64,000 nucleotides of DNA from Buttiauxella noackiae ATCC 51607. GTDB taxonomy: Bacteria; Pseudomonadota; Gammaproteobacteria; Enterobacterales; Enterobacteriaceae. This document shows positions 8,918 through 19,470 of this stretch, in pieces. Where the stretch lies: contig NZ_LXEO01000003.1 of assembly GCF_001654865.1 (NCBI RefSeq), forward strand, positions 1 to 64,000, written 5' to 3'. How positions within the stretch are numbered: the first letter of the stretch is position 1; each line of letters starts with the position of its first letter. Below the pieces are notes generated by a model. It saw only the letters and a list, made by a program, of their open reading frames with translations, had not been told where the DNA came from and searched no databases. Both the position numbers and the translations under genes were made by a program.

Positions 8918-11900
8918 ATTAATGATGACTCCAGCACGGGAACAACAGATCAAAACCATGCCGCTTGTGGCAGCACAGCCCGGAATCTGGATGGCGGATC
9001 AGCTGTCACAACACTCCAACATGTGGAGCGTGGCACACTATGTTGAGCTAAATGGAGAACTCAACGAAGCGCTATTGTGCCAGGCTATAGTGGCAGGAAT
9101 GAAAGAGGCCGATACCCTTTGCATGCGCTTTAGCGAAGTGGACGGCGAAGCGCGCCAGTGGGTCGATCCTGATGCCTCGTTTGTTGCGCCTCTTTGTGTT
9201 GATCTGCGCAATCAAATCGATCCGATCGCCGCCGCACAAGCGATAATGCGCGACGATCTCGAAGGGGATTTGCGCATTGCCAGCGGCAAGCCGCTTTACC
9301 ATCATCAAATGCTGCGTATCTCAGATACACGCTGGTTCTGGTATCAACGTTTTCATCATTTAGTGGTCGATGGCTTTAGTTTCACCGCTATTACCCGCCG
9401 TATTGCCAATATTTATAGCGACTTGTGCCAAAACCAGGTGCCTGAACCCACGCCCTTTACTCCGTTTAGCGAAGTGGTTGAAGAATACGAGCATTACCGC
9501 AAAACGGATGCCTGGCAGCGTGATTCTGCCTTCTGGATAAGCAAAGCTAAACAGTTGCCACCACCCGCCACTTTGTCAACCAAACCGCTTACCGGGCAAG
9601 GAGTTACCACAAAACTGATTCGCCAGACGCTACGTTTTGAGTCTGCTGATTTTCACGCACTGGCTGAAAACGCTCGCCTGCAAAACCTGACAGCCGCCGA
9701 TATGGCGTTAGGGCTGGTGGCGTTGTGGCTCGGGCGTTTAAGTGGTCGCAATGAGTATTCCGCCGGTTTTATCTTTATGCGCCGCATGGGTTCCGCCGCA
9801 CTTTGTGCCACCGGCCCGGTGCTGAATGTATTGCCGTTTGGTGTGCGTATTGAATCCGACTACACCCTTACCAGCCTTGCGACAAACCTTGCCAAAGAAC
9901 TGAAAGGTTTACGCCGTTACCAGCGTTACGATGCTGAACAAATCCAGCGCGATTTAGGGCTGATCGCAAATGGCGAACCGCTATATGGCCCAGTAATAAA
10001 CCTGAAAATGTTCGATTACCGCCTCGATTTCAATGGTATTGAAGGCATCACGCACCAACTGGCTTCCGGCCCGGTGCGCGACCTGGAAATTGCGCTATAC
10101 ATTAGCGAACAAGGTGACTTCTCCCTTGAAATGCTGGCGAATGCCGAGCGTTACAATGCGCAAACTTTGCAGCAGCATATTGCGCGTTTGCCGCTTCTAT
10201 TGCGCCAGTTTGCGACCAATCCTGCATTACGATGCGTGGATGCCCAATTGCTGCATCAGTCTGAAATTGAACTGCTGGAAAGCGTAAATGCCACGCAAAC
10301 TCCTGTCACAGTGACAACATTAAGCCAGCTGATTGCGAAGCAAGCGCTGCGCACACCAGATGCTCCGGCACTGGCGGACGAAAACCACCAGTTCAGTTAT
10401 CGCGAGATGCGTGAACAGGTTCAGGCATTGGCGAGTGAGCTTCTGTTATGCGGCGTAAAACCGGGTGATGTGGTTGCCGTGGCACTTCCTCGTTCGGTGT
10501 TTTTATCACTGGCGCTGCAAGCGATTGTTGAAGTGGGCGCAGCCTGGCTGCCGCTGGATACCGGCTATCCCGATGAGCGCCTCCATATGATGCTCGAAGA
10601 TGCCGCGCCGCGTTTATTGCTCACTTCTCAAGAGCAGTTACCACGTTTTAGTGCTGTTAATGGCCTGAAAACCTTCTGCTATCAAAGCGTATTGGCTGCG
10701 GAGAATAAGCCAGAAACCGATAATCTTTCGCGCCCGGAACATACCGCGTATGTGATTTTCACATCCGGTTCCACAGGCCGCCCGAAAGGGGTGATGGTAG
10801 GGCAGCAGGCCATCGTTAACCGTCTGTTGTGGATGCAAAACCACTATCCGTTAAGCGGTGACGACGTGGTGTTGCAGAAAACGCCATGCAGTTTTGATGT
10901 ATCGGTTTGGGAGTTTTTCTGGCCCTATATTGTGGGCGCACAACTGGTGATGGCCCCACCAGAGGCACATCGCGATCCGGAAGCATTACAGAATTTATTT
11001 TCCCGTTACCGTGTGACCACTACACACTTTGTTCCGTCGATGCTGGCGGCATTTGTTGCGGCGCTAACTGATGCCGAAGCGGTGACGAAATGCGCGACGT
11101 TGAAACGCGTATTCTGTAGCGGCGAAGCATTGCCAACAGAGCTTTGCCGCCAGTGGGAACAGCTTACCCACGCACCGTTGCACAACCTTTATGGTCCAAC
11201 CGAGGCCGCCGTTGACGTGAGTTGGTATCCGGCATTTGGTGAGGAATTAGCACAGGTTTCCGGCAGTAGCGTGCCGATTGGCTGGCCGGTGTGGAACACC
11301 GGGCTGCGGATTCTTGACTCAGCAATGCGCCCGGTTCCTGTCGGGATCGCAGGCGATCTTTACCTTACCGGGATCCAGTTGGCGCAGGGCTATTTATCCC
11401 GCCCGGATCTTACTGCCAGCCGCTTTGTTGCCGATCCTTTTGCTACTGGCGAGCGAATGTATCGCACTGGCGACGTGGCGCGTTGGCTCGAAAACGGTGC
11501 AGTGGAATATCTTGGACGCAGTGACGATCAGCTAAAAATTCGTGGCCAACGCATTGAATTGGGCGACATTGACCGCGCTTTGCAGGCGCTGCCGGGTGTT
11601 GCGCAGGCAGTGACGCACGCCTGCGTGCTCAATAAAGACGCCGCAAGCGGTGGTGATGCCCGTCAGCTGGTGGGCTATCTGGTCTCGGCTTCGGGCGAGG
11701 TTTTGCCCGTCGACACGCTACATGAACAATTGAGCGACGTGCTCCCGGCGCACATGGTGCCGGTCGCGCTCATTCAGCTTGATGATTTCCCATTGAGCGC
11801 GAACGGCAAGCTGGACAGAAAAGCACTGCCGTTGCCGGAACTGGCGTTACGTGGCACAGGACGCGCACCGGAATCTTCATTAGAAATCACTATTGCTGAT

Positions 11901-12839
11901 GCTTTTGCCCATTTGCTGGGCTGCGAAATTCGCTCGATAGAAGACGATTTCTTTGCTCTCGGTGGCCATTCATTACTGGCGATGCGTCTCGCTGCCCAAT
12001 TACGCCGCGCGCTTGAAAGGCCTGTTACCGTCGGCCAAATAATGGTGGCGTCGACGGTCGGCCAGCTCGCTGAAACTCTGGCGCAAGAATTCGGTGAAGA
12101 AGAAGCGAATCGTGCAGGGTTTGAAGCCGTGCTGCCGCTGCGTAAAAGCACTGGACCAACGCTTTATTGCTTCCACCCGGCGTCTGGCTTTGCCTGGCAA
12201 TTTAGTGTGTTGCAGCGCTATCTCGACCCACGTTGGTCGATAACCGGCATTCAGTCTCCGCGCCCGAACGGCCCGATGCAGGAGGCTGAAAACCTGGCGC
12301 AGGTTAGTGATACGCACCTGCAAACCCTGCGTCAACTTCAACCGCATGGCCCGTATTATCTGATGGGATATTCGTTAGGCGGTACGCTGGCGCAAGGTAT
12401 TGCGGCGCGTCTTGAAGCCGCAGGTGAAAAGGTAGCGTTCTTAGGGTTGTTAGATACCTGGCCGCCAGAAACGCAAAACTGGGCGCAAAAGGGTGCTAAC
12501 GAACTCGATCCGGCTGTGCTTGATGAAATCAACCGCGAACGTGCGGCTTTTGTCGCCGCACAGCAGGGGCAAACGTCGGATGCTTTATTCCAGGCTATCG
12601 AAGGCAACTACGGCGATGCGGTGCGCCTGCTCACCACGGCGCAAAGCGTGCCATTTGCGGGTAAAGCCACGCTATTTGTTGCCGAGCGAACGTTACCTGC
12701 GGGGATGGATCCGCAACAAACCTGGGCTCCGTGGATTGGCGAACTTGAGGTATTCCGCCTGGACTGCGCCCACGTCGATATTATTTCCCCAAATGCTTTT
12801 GTGGAAATAGGGCCTGTTTTGCAGCGGGTTTTGGCGTAA
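8910..12839 (+). CDS. entF: Enterobactin non-ribosomal peptide synthetase EntF
   Basis: EntF activates L-serine, condenses it with dihydroxybenzoyl groups carried by EntB and cyclises three units to enterobactin. The order of domains is complete. The condensation domain has HHLVVDG near 149-155. The adenylation domain has TSGSTGRPKG near 617-626. The peptidyl carrier has GGHSLL, with the pantetheine serine near 1020. The thioesterase has GYSLGG (serine near 1155) and a CAHVDI histidine near 1286. I chose GTG at 8910, 6 bases after AAGAGG; GTG at 8907 is also possible. The two start options overlap ybdZ by 8 or 11 bases. No fepE follows it, unlike in E. coli. Confidence 0.97.
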   Translation: MSELMMTPAREQQIKTMPLVAAQPGIWMADQLSQHSNMWSVAHYVELNGELNEALLCQAIVAGMKEADTLCMRFSEVDGEARQWVDPDASFVAPLCVDLRNQIDPIAAAQAIMRDDLEGDLRIASGKPLYHHQMLRISDTRWFWYQRFHHLVVDGFSFTAITRRIANIYSDLCQNQVPEPTPFTPFSEVVEEYEHYRKTDAWQRDSAFWISKAKQLPPPATLSTKPLTGQGVTTKLIRQTLRFESADFHALAENARLQNLTAADMALGLVALWLGRLSGRNEYSAGFIFMRRMGSAALCATGPVLNVLPFGVRIESDYTLTSLATNLAKELKGLRRYQRYDAEQIQRDLGLIANGEPLYGPVINLKMFDYRLDFNGIEGITHQLASGPVRDLEIALYISEQGDFSLEMLANAERYNAQTLQQHIARLPLLLRQFATNPALRCVDAQLLHQSEIELLESVNATQTPVTVTTLSQLIAKQALRTPDAPALADENHQFSYREMREQVQALASELLLCGVKPGDVVAVALPRSVFLSLALQAIVEVGAAWLPLDTGYPDERLHMMLEDAAPRLLLTSQEQLPRFSAVNGLKTFCYQSVLAAENKPETDNLSRPEHTAYVIFTSGSTGRPKGVMVGQQAIVNRLLWMQNHYPLSGDDVVLQKTPCSFDVSVWEFFWPYIVGAQLVMAPPEAHRDPEALQNLFSRYRVTTTHFVPSMLAAFVAALTDAEAVTKCATLKRVFCSGEALPTELCRQWEQLTHAPLHNLYGPTEAAVDVSWYPAFGEELAQVSGSSVPIGWPVWNTGLRILDSAMRPVPVGIAGDLYLTGIQLAQGYLSRPDLTASRFVADPFATGERMYRTGDVARWLENGAVEYLGRSDDQLKIRGQRIELGDIDRALQALPGVAQAVTHACVLNKDAASGGDARQLVGYLVSASGEVLPVDTLHEQLSDVLPAHMVPVALIQLDDFPLSANGKLDRKALPLPELALRGTGRAPESSLEITIADAFAHLLGCEIRSIEDDFFALGGHSLLAMRLAAQLRRALERPVTVGQIMVASTVGQLAETLAQEFGEEEANRAGFEAVLPLRKSTGPTLYCFHPASGFAWQFSVLQRYLDPRWSITGIQSPRPNGPMQEAENLAQVSDTHLQTLRQLQPHGPYYLMGYSLGGTLAQGIAARLEAAGEKVAFLGLLDTWPPETQNWAQKGANELDPAVLDEINRERAAFVAAQQGQTSDALFQAIEGNYGDAVRLLTTAQSVPFAGKATLFVAERTLPAGMDPQQTWAPWIGELEVFRLDCAHVDIISPNAFVEIGPVLQRVLA

Positions 12840-12842
12840 GTG

Positions 12843-12910
12843 TCGGATGGCGCTGCGCTTATCCGACCTACACAGTGCTTTCGTAGGGGGGATAAGCGCA
12901 GCGCCATCCA
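12843..12910. repeat. REP/BIME-like palindrome between entF and fepC
   Basis: The arms GGATGGCGCTGCGCTTATCC and GGATAAGCGCAGCGCCATCC form a long inverted repeat with CTAC/GTAG at the centre. It occupies the position where E. coli carries fepE, between convergent entF and fepC. Confidence 0.8.
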
Positions 12911-12926
12911 CTGTTTCTTTGAGGTT

Positions 12927-13727
12927 TTACCCTCGCCCGAGCGGCACCACCAGCGGTGTATGCGCCACCGGGTCTTCAATAATCATGCAACGCAGGCCAT
13001 AAATCGCTTCGATAAGTTCGGAGGTGACAATCTCGGTTGGCGCGCCTTCGGCCACAATCTTCCCATCACGCAAGGCGATTAAATGCGTGGCGTAACGGCA
13101 GGCCTGGTTCAAATCGTGCAGCACTGCGGCAAGGGTGAAACCTTGCTTTTGATTGAGATCGCGCAGTAATTCCAGCAAATCAATTTGATGGCTGATATCA
13201 AGCCAGGTGGTCGGCTCATCAAGTAGCAAAATTGATGTTTCCTGCGCCAGTACCATTGCAATCCATGCGCGCTGCCGCTGGCCACCAGAAAGCGTATCCA
13301 CTGGCTGATCGGCTAAATCTTCAATATTTGTCGCTTTTAATGCCCGTTCGACCGCCTGGCTGTCCTCTTCCCGCCAGCGTGAAAACATCGGTTGGTGCGG
13401 GTAGCGACCGCGCGCCACCAGTTCCGCCACACTAATATCTCCCGGTGCCGTGGAATTTTGCGCCAGTAAACCCACACGCCGTGCCACTTCTTTGGTCGCA
13501 AAACGGTGGATTTCATTGCCATCCAGCCAGACCTGGCCTTGCATCGGTTTCATCAGGCGGCTTAGCGTGCGCAGCAAAGTGGATTTCCCACAGCCGTTGG
13601 GGCCGATAATCGCGGTAAATTTCCCGTCAGGAATGGCAACGGTCAGGCCGTCGGCCACCACATGATTACCATATCCAAGCCGTAGCTGTTCGCCGTGCAG
13701 GCGCGATGGAGTGGAAATCTGGCTCAT
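12927..13727 (-). CDS. fepC: Ferric enterobactin ABC transporter ATPase FepC
   Basis: FepC is the cytoplasmic ATPase that powers inner-membrane uptake of ferric enterobactin through FepD and FepG. The 266-residue product contains Walker A GPNGCGKST at 42-50, the ABC signature LSGGQRQR at 146-153 and Walker B LLLDEP at 167-172. Its ATG overlaps the fepG stop as ATGA (13724-13727), so translation is coupled. It is the last gene of fepD-fepG-fepC. Confidence 0.97.
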   Translation of the reverse strand: MSQISTPSRLHGEQLRLGYGNHVVADGLTVAIPDGKFTAIIGPNGCGKSTLLRTLSRLMKPMQGQVWLDGNEIHRFATKEVARRVGLLAQNSTAPGDISVAELVARGRYPHQPMFSRWREEDSQAVERALKATNIEDLADQPVDTLSGGQRQRAWIAMVLAQETSILLLDEPTTWLDISHQIDLLELLRDLNQKQGFTLAAVLHDLNQACRYATHLIALRDGKIVAEGAPTEIVTSELIEAIYGLRCMIIEDPVAHTPLVVPLGRG

Positions 13728-14716
13728 TTCTTACGGGACTCCTGAATCAACAACGCAATAAGATAAATACCGCCGAGGCTTACCGTGACCACGCCGACCG
13801 GTAATTGATATGGCATAAACAGATGTTGGGCGCACAGGTCTGCTGCGAGCAATAGCGTGGCGCCGCATAATGCAGATTGCAGCAAACCCCAGCGTGAGGT
13901 GCCGCTTAAACGGCGAGCGATATGTGGTGCGACGAGTGCGATAAATGAAATCGGCCCGGCTAATGCGGTGGCTGCGGCAGTCAGTATCACGCCGGTTAGC
14001 ATTAACAACAGGCGCGAGCGTTCAACCGAAACGCCAAGCGCGCAGGCACTGTCATCGCCCATCTCCAGCAACCGCATGCGGCGTACTAACAATGTTCCAG
14101 CAACCAGTGCCAGTAACATTAAAGGAGCCGCCGGGAAGATTTTCCCCCAGGTTAAACCGTTCAGGGAACCGGCGTTCCAGAGTCCAGCAGAAATGGCAGT
14201 TTCAAGCGAGGCATGTAGCAGCAGCCAGGTATTGAACGCCACCAGCATAGCCCGCACGCCAATGCCGATGATTATTAAGCGGAAAGTTTCGATCCCGTTG
14301 CGCCAGGCGAGCAACCAGACCACCAGCGCAGTCAAAATACCGCCAACCATGGCAGAGGTGGCAATCGCGGTTTGATGCTGACCGAACAGCACCATAGCCA
14401 CCAATACGCCACTCCACGCACCGGTGTTAAAGCCCATCACATCCGGGCTGCCGAGCGGGTTGCGCATCAGCGACTGGAAGATGGCACCACTCACGCCCAA
14501 AGCCGCGCCAATCAGTAGTGCCATGACAACGCGTGGCAAGCGCCATTCGACCACCACCAGTGAGATATTACGCGGTGCGGAACCAAGTAGAGCGTCAACC
14601 ACCTGGCTTACCGAAAGCGGTAATACGCCACTTCCCAGGCTCCATATCCCCAGAGTGATACTGAGTAGCAATAAAATCAGGCTGATGGTGACCAGGCGAG
14701 GAGAAAGGCGGTTCAT
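13724..14716 (-). CDS. fepG: Ferric enterobactin ABC permease FepG
   Basis: This is one of the two inner-membrane permease subunits of the FepBDGC importer. The 330-residue protein is of the FecCD/BtuC type, with about nine to ten hydrophobic segments. It carries the GAALGVSGAIFQ and RNPLGSPDVMG motifs of the family, followed by the PISFIALVAPHIAR cytoplasmic loop that contacts the ATPase. It overlaps fepD by 4 bases (ATGA at 14713-14716) and fepC by 4 bases. Confidence 0.96.
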   Translation of the reverse strand: MNRLSPRLVTISLILLLLSITLGIWSLGSGVLPLSVSQVVDALLGSAPRNISLVVVEWRLPRVVMALLIGAALGVSGAIFQSLMRNPLGSPDVMGFNTGAWSGVLVAMVLFGQHQTAIATSAMVGGILTALVVWLLAWRNGIETFRLIIIGIGVRAMLVAFNTWLLLHASLETAISAGLWNAGSLNGLTWGKIFPAAPLMLLALVAGTLLVRRMRLLEMGDDSACALGVSVERSRLLLMLTGVILTAAATALAGPISFIALVAPHIARRLSGTSRWGLLQSALCGATLLLAADLCAQHLFMPYQLPVGVVTVSLGGIYLIALLIQESRKK

Positions 14717-15702
14717 AATCCTGCTCCTTTACGGCTGCGGCGCACTAAGTAGATAAGCATCGGTGCGCCAATAAACGCGCTCACCACTGAAACGCGCAGC
14801 TCGCCAGGAACCAGCATGCGGCCAATAATATCTGCAAAAAGCAATAGAGTTGGAGTGGCAATGAGAGTCACAGGGAGCGACCAACGGTGATCGGCTCCCA
14901 CCAGCCAACGTGCCAGATGCGGCATCATCAACCCAATAAAAGCGATAGGGCCAACGGCGGCTGTAGCACTCCCGCAAAGTAGCGTTATAGCGACCAGACC
15001 CAGCAACTGAGTGCGTGCCACTTTACTGCCGAGTGCGGTTGCGGTGTCAGTACCCATGCTCAGACTATTAAGAGAGCGGCTGATAAACAGGGCAATCGCA
15101 CAGCCTGCAAGCACCGGCAGCACAATCACTTTCAAGGTTGATAGTGTACGTATATCAAGCGTTCCGGCCTGCCAGAAACGCAACTGGTCATAAACCACCG
15201 GGTTGAGTAGCGCGATGCCGTTGCTTAGACCCTCGAGCACCGCGCCGAGCGCGACACCCGCAAGTGTTAACCGCACCGGGCTGAGCTGCCCACCGCCCTG
15301 GCTTCCGGTAAATGCCACCAGAAGGGCTGCGAACAGTGCGCCTGAAAAGGCAAGCCCAAGGAGTGCCAGAGGAGAGGTAAGACTCCAGAGCGCAGCGCCT
15401 AATACAATGGTAAAACTGGCTCCGGCATTAACCCCAAGCAGGCCTGGGTCCGCGAGGGGATTTCGAGTCAGCGTTTGCATCAATGCGCCGGCAAGGCCCA
15501 GCGCGCCACCCGCAAGAATACCGGCTAGTGTGCGGGGGAGGCGGGCGTCGAGCACGATAGTGCAATCTGCACTTTGGCATTGACCGCTGAGTGCATTGAT
15601 AACGACTTCAGCGGGGAGGGATTTGGCACCTAATAACAAACTGAGTATTGCCATTAAAACGAGTAAAAACAATAAACTCAGCAGGATGAACCAGCGTGAC
15701 AT
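14713..15702 (-). CDS. fepD: Ferric enterobactin ABC permease FepD
   Basis: This is the second permease subunit of the ferric enterobactin importer and the first gene of the unit. The 329-residue product shows GALMQTLTRNPLADPG and GPIAFIGLMMPHLAR, typical of FecCD permeases, and aligns with E. coli FepD. I prefer ATG at 15702, which has AAGGAT with a 9-base spacer, over the in-frame GTG at 15720 that would contain this Shine-Dalgarno. It is divergent from entS across a Fur box. Confidence 0.96.
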   Translation of the reverse strand: MSRWFILLSLLFLLVLMAILSLLLGAKSLPAEVVINALSGQCQSADCTIVLDARLPRTLAGILAGGALGLAGALMQTLTRNPLADPGLLGVNAGASFTIVLGAALWSLTSPLALLGLAFSGALFAALLVAFTGSQGGGQLSPVRLTLAGVALGAVLEGLSNGIALLNPVVYDQLRFWQAGTLDIRTLSTLKVIVLPVLAGCAIALFISRSLNSLSMGTDTATALGSKVARTQLLGLVAITLLCGSATAAVGPIAFIGLMMPHLARWLVGADHRWSLPVTLIATPTLLLFADIIGRMLVPGELRVSVVSAFIGAPMLIYLVRRSRKGAGL

Positions 15703-15749
15703 ACGTTGTATATCCTTCACTTCGTAGCCCTACAAAAATCGCGTAAAAT

Positions 15750-15776
15750 TAAATGATAGTTATTATCATTATCACT
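15750..15776. promoter_or_regulatory. Fur-box-like operator between fepD and entS
   Basis: The sequence AATGATAGTTATTATCATT with flanking ATCAC matches the palindromic GATAATGATAATCATTATC consensus at most positions. It lies in the short divergent promoter region of fepD and entS, as in E. coli. Confidence 0.8.
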
Positions 15777-15843
15777 CTTATTTGTTTATGTTAGCATGAG
15801 CCGCCTCGCACCCGGAAAGAAAAATTCGCTTTAAGGCCATGTA

Positions 15844-17076
15844 ATGAACCGCAATTCTTTGCTGCTTAATCTCAGTTTACTCAAGACTCATCCCGCTTTT
15901 CGTGCCGTCTTCCTCGCCCGTTTTATCTCCATTGTGTCGTTGGGGTTGTTGGGTGTCGCGGTGCCGGTACAAATCCAGATGCTGACAGGCTCCTCCTTGC
16001 AAGTGGGGCTCGCAGTGACGCTGACCGGTTCGGCGATGTTTATCGGCCTGATGATGGGTGGCGTGCTGGCAGATCGCCACGAGCGTCGCCGCCTGATTTT
16101 GCTGGCTCGTTCTACCTGTGGCGTGGGCTTTATTGGCCTGACGATTAACGCCGCGTTACCCGAACCGTCGCTTGCGGCAATTTATCTGCTTGGCGTGTGG
16201 GATGGGTTCTTTGGCGCACTAGGCGTGACTGCACTTTTAGCCGCAACACCTGCGCTGGTGGGGCGTGAAAATCTGATGCAGGCCAGTGCGATTACCATGC
16301 TCACCGTGCGCCTGGGTTCGGTGATTTCACCGATGATTGGCGGGCTGTTACTGGCATCAGGCGGCGTGGTCTGGAACTATGCGCTGGCGTCTGTCGGCAC
16401 CTTTATCACTTTGCTGCCGCTGCTGAGTTTACCGAAACTGGCACCACCTCCTCAGGCGCGTGAAAATCCGTTGTTGTCGCTGTGGAATGGCTTACGTTTT
16501 CTGGTCGGTCACCCGGTTATTGGCGGCATTGCGTTAGTTGGCGCGTTGTTGACTATGGCGAGCGCGGTGCGGGTGTTGTATCCGGCGCTGGCGGGTCACT
16601 GGCAAATGAGTGCCGCGCAAATCGGCCTGATGTACGCCGCCGTTCCGTTGGGGGCCGCGATTGGTGCGTTGACCAGTGGGCGTATTGCCCATCACGCGAG
16701 TCCGGGCATGATCATGCTCATGACGGGGATTGTGTCGTTTATCTCGATTGGCGTTTTCAGCCTGATGCCGGTTTGGGGGCTTGGTCTGGCTTGCCTGGCA
16801 TTGTTTGGCTATCTCAGTGCGATTAGCTCTTTGTTGCAATACACGCTAATTCAGACGCTTACACCGGACGGCATGTTAGGGCGCATCAATGGTTTATGGA
16901 CGGCGCAGAACGTGACGGGTGATGCGATAGGTGCTGCGATTTTAGGTGGCATGACGGTGGTGATGACGCCCGTTGCGGCGGCAAGTTCAGGTGGTTTTGC
17001 ATTGACACTATGCGGCGTTGTGCTGGCGATTGTGTTGGTGCAGCTTCGTCGTTACCAACAAACCGCTCCGGCGTAA
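15844..17076 (+). CDS. entS: Enterobactin exporter EntS (MFS)
   Basis: EntS moves newly made enterobactin from the cytosol to the periplasm. The 410-residue protein has about twelve hydrophobic helices and the MFS loop motif [12 protein letters not shown] after the second helix. It aligns with E. coli EntS from the N-terminal [12 protein letters not shown] onward. It is transcribed away from fepD and ends in front of a perfect 11-bp hairpin shared with convergent fepB. Confidence 0.96.
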   Translation: MNRNSLLLNLSLLKTHPAFRAVFLARFISIVSLGLLGVAVPVQIQMLTGSSLQVGLAVTLTGSAMFIGLMMGGVLADRHERRRLILLARSTCGVGFIGLTINAALPEPSLAAIYLLGVWDGFFGALGVTALLAATPALVGRENLMQASAITMLTVRLGSVISPMIGGLLLASGGVVWNYALASVGTFITLLPLLSLPKLAPPPQARENPLLSLWNGLRFLVGHPVIGGIALVGALLTMASAVRVLYPALAGHWQMSAAQIGLMYAAVPLGAAIGALTSGRIAHHASPGMIMLMTGIVSFISIGVFSLMPVWGLGLACLALFGYLSAISSLLQYTLIQTLTPDGMLGRINGLWTAQNVTGDAIGAAILGGMTVVMTPVAAASSGGFALTLCGVVLAIVLVQLRRYQQTAPA

Positions 17077-17083
17077 ATTGCGA

Positions 17084-17118
17084 TAGTGTCGGATGTCGCA
17101 TGCGCGAATCCGACACTA
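17084..17118. terminator. Perfect 11-bp palindrome between entS and fepB
   Basis: TAGTGTCGGAT and ATCCGACACTA form an uninterrupted 11-bp stem between convergent entS and fepB. There is no long T-run. The loop resembles the REP consensus (GTCGCATGCGCGA), so it may be a REP unit that also limits convergent transcription. Confidence 0.6.
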
Positions 17119-17128
17119 AATGAATCAA

Positions 17129-18073
17129 TCACTTGCTGGCAAACAACTGACTCATCCGCTCCAGAATCTGCGTGGCACTGTAATAATCCAGACGGAAAGT
17201 CTCGGTTCCCAGCGCGTAAACGTGTTTTTCCTGCACGGCTGGCAGATGCGAAAGAAGCGGATTATTTGCCAGTGCAGTGGCGTCTTTGTCATCGCTTGCG
17301 AACAGGAAAAGACTCTCGCCATTCAAACCTGTAGCAAGGTTTTCACCGCCAAGCTGCACGATGTCGTGACGTTTACCCATGCTCTGGCTGGTATGAATAG
17401 CCGCGGGAATTGGCGATAAGGTAAAACCGAGCTGCACAAGTAATTTTCCCTGTGCCGAATCTAATGTCCAAATATTCGCTGAACGGGATGCTGGCGTGTA
17501 AACCATCGCTGTGACCGGTTGCGGCGGCAACTTCATGTGCATTCTGGCTTCACTTAGCTGCTTATCAAAGCTTGAAATTCTTTCGGCAGCTTGTTTTTCG
17601 TGACCGGTAATTTCGCCGAGCTGAGTGAGCAATTGCTGCCAACTTTTATCGTCGTAATTGATAACCAGCGTCGGTGCAATTGCCGAGAGCTGCTCATAAA
17701 GGGCGAGGGCAGAATCACCACCGGTGGCACTAATCAAAATCAAATCAGGCATTTGTGCGGCGACGGCTTCCGCACTGGCTTCGCCAATATATAAACGCTG
17801 AACGTTACGTTCTTTCGCAACATCTCCCCACTGGCGTAGAAAACCTTGCGAGTCAGCCATGCGGTTGCCAGGCGTCGTAGCGCCGCTTGCCACTACCGGG
17901 GCATCAATTGCCAATAGTGAACCGGTGAGTGTCACGCTGGTTGAGACAATTCGCTGCGGTGCCTGCTCAAAGGTATGGGGACCGTGGCTGTCGGTGATAG
18001 TGCGCGGCCACTCTGAAGCGTGGGCAAAGCTGCTCAGGCATAAAACGATAACTGCGGAGAATCTGATTTTCAC
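17129..18073 (-). CDS. fepB: Ferric enterobactin periplasmic binding protein FepB
   Basis: FepB captures ferric enterobactin in the periplasm and hands it to FepD/FepG. The 314-residue product starts with a signal peptide ([19 protein letters not shown]) and then shows the class III binding-protein pattern. [17 protein letters not shown] lies in the N-lobe, a long connecting helix near 140-165, and the C-lobe ends [12 protein letters not shown]. It is divergent from entC, sharing a Fur-controlled region, and separated from it by REP units. Confidence 0.96.
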   Translation of the reverse strand: MKIRFSAVIVLCLSSFAHASEWPRTITDSHGPHTFEQAPQRIVSTSVTLTGSLLAIDAPVVASGATTPGNRMADSQGFLRQWGDVAKERNVQRLYIGEASAEAVAAQMPDLILISATGGDSALALYEQLSAIAPTLVINYDDKSWQQLLTQLGEITGHEKQAAERISSFDKQLSEARMHMKLPPQPVTAMVYTPASRSANIWTLDSAQGKLLVQLGFTLSPIPAAIHTSQSMGKRHDIVQLGGENLATGLNGESLFLFASDDKDATALANNPLLSHLPAVQEKHVYALGTETFRLDYYSATQILERMSQLFASK

Positions 18074-18106
18074 TCAATAACTTCCTGTTGAAATTTAACT
18101 ATTACG

Positions 18107-18179
18107 GTGGATGGCGCAGGCGCTTATCCACCCTACAAAACGGTTTTGCGTTGGCCGAATAAGCGTTAGCGCCATCCGA
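18107..18179. repeat. REP/BIME-like palindromes between fepB and entC
   Basis: GGATGGCGCAGGCGCTTATCC is followed by an inverted partner, ATAAGCGTTAGCGCCATCC. Unusually for this family, it sits in a divergent promoter region, upstream of both fepB and entC, about 60 bases before the entC Fur box. Confidence 0.7.
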
Positions 18180-18239
18180 CTAGACTGAGCAGCTATTGAC
18201 ACTGCTGTCTTTTCTCTTTAGGTTACGACCCCGAAAAGC

Positions 18240-18263
18240 AAATGATAATCATTATTAATATCT
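18240..18263. promoter_or_regulatory. Fur-box-like operator upstream of entC
   Basis: AATGATAATCATTATTAATA matches the Fur consensus in its first 15 positions and is the best Fur site in the window. It lies about 25 bases before the entC Shine-Dalgarno and between divergent fepB and entC, so it should repress the entCEBAH and fepB units when iron is plentiful. Confidence 0.85.
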
Positions 18264-18288
18264 TTTGTCATGTTTTTACGGAGGACGG

Positions 18289-19470
18289 ATGGAAACGTTA
18301 CTGGTGCCGCAGCCACAAGAAAAACAGCTAACACCTTGTGCGAATAGTTTTTTCTTTATGTCGCCTTATCGCAGTTTTTCGACCAGCGGCTGCTTTACGC
18401 GGCTGGACTGCGCGGCGCTTGATGGTGCAAACCCCCACGGGAATCTGCAAAAACAGCTGCGTGAAGCATTTGAAAACGCCAAAAAGCACGGCATCGAGAA
18501 ACCTGTTGTCGTCGGCGCAATTCCATTCGATCCGAGCCAACCTTCAGCGTTGTTTATCCCGCAAAGCTGGCAGACGTTTTCTCGCGCCGAGCGCCAGACT
18601 GATGCCAGCCAAAGCAGAACAGCAAAACCGCTAAACATTGCCGCTCGTAAAGCCATTCCTGAACAAGACAAATTTATGGAGATGGTGGCTCATGCCGCGG
18701 TCAGGACGTCGCAGCCGGATATTGACAAAGTGGTACTTTCGCGCCTGATTGATATTAAAACGGACGCGCCCGTCGATCTCGATGTGTTACTCAATCGCCT
18801 GATTAGCCAGAATCCAACCAGTTACAACTTCCATGTGCCGTTACCGGATGGCAGCTCGCTGGTGGGTGCCAGCCCGGAATTGCTGCTACGCAAATCGGGC
18901 AAGAATTTCAGCTCCTTGCCGCTGGCAGGTTCGGCGCGTCGCGATAAAGAAAATATCCCGCGCGACAGCGAAATTGGTGCGCAACTGCTGCGCTCAAGCA
19001 AAGATCGCCATGAACACGGTCTGGTGACCCAGGCAATGCGCGATGTTTTACAGCCGCATAGCCAACATTTAACGCTTTCCGATACGCCGGAATTGATCAC
19101 CACACCGACCTTATGGCACCTGGCAACACCAATTTATGGTCAGGTTGAAGGCCATCAACACAACGCACTTTCGCTGGCCTGCTTGCTGCACCCAACGCCT
19201 GCGCTGAGTGGTTTCCCACACGATGTGGCGCAAAAATTAATTGCCGAACTGGAGCCGTTTGACCGCGAACTGTTTGGCGGCATCGTCGGCTGGTGTGACG
19301 CAGACGGTAACGGTGAGTGGGTGGTGACGATTCGCTGTGCCCGGGTAGGCGGCAATCAAGTGCGTCTATTCGCAGGCGCGGGCATTGTCCCTGCTTCCTC
19401 TCCTGAATCGGAATGGCGCGAAACCGGCGTCAAACTTTCCACCATGCTCAACGTATTTGGACTGAAATAA
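18289..19470 (+). CDS. entC: Isochorismate synthase EntC
   Basis: EntC converts chorismate to isochorismate, the first committed step to 2,3-dihydroxybenzoate. The 393-residue protein has the chorismate-binding fold. Motifs include [18 protein letters not shown], the LWHLATP strand, [12 protein letters not shown] and [14 protein letters not shown], which carry the magnesium and substrate contacts. The start at 18289 follows GGAGG by four bases; an upstream ATG at 18265 lacks such a signal. entE starts on the base after its stop. Confidence 0.97.
   Translation: METLLVPQPQEKQLTPCANSFFFMSPYRSFSTSGCFTRLDCAALDGANPHGNLQKQLREAFENAKKHGIEKPVVVGAIPFDPSQPSALFIPQSWQTFSRAERQTDASQSRTAKPLNIAARKAIPEQDKFMEMVAHAAVRTSQPDIDKVVLSRLIDIKTDAPVDLDVLLNRLISQNPTSYNFHVPLPDGSSLVGASPELLLRKSGKNFSSLPLAGSARRDKENIPRDSEIGAQLLRSSKDRHEHGLVTQAMRDVLQPHSQHLTLSDTPELITTPTLWHLATPIYGQVEGHQHNALSLACLLHPTPALSGFPHDVAQKLIAELEPFDRELFGGIVGWCDADGNGEWVVTIRCARVGGNQVRLFAGAGIVPASSPESEWRETGVKLSTMLNVFGLK

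Noticed and set aside
12000-12979. Long minus-strand open frames opposite entF and similar frames opposite fepA, fdnG and DUF1116 genes
   Set aside because: They are antisense shadows of strongly conserved coding sequences in GC-rich codon use.
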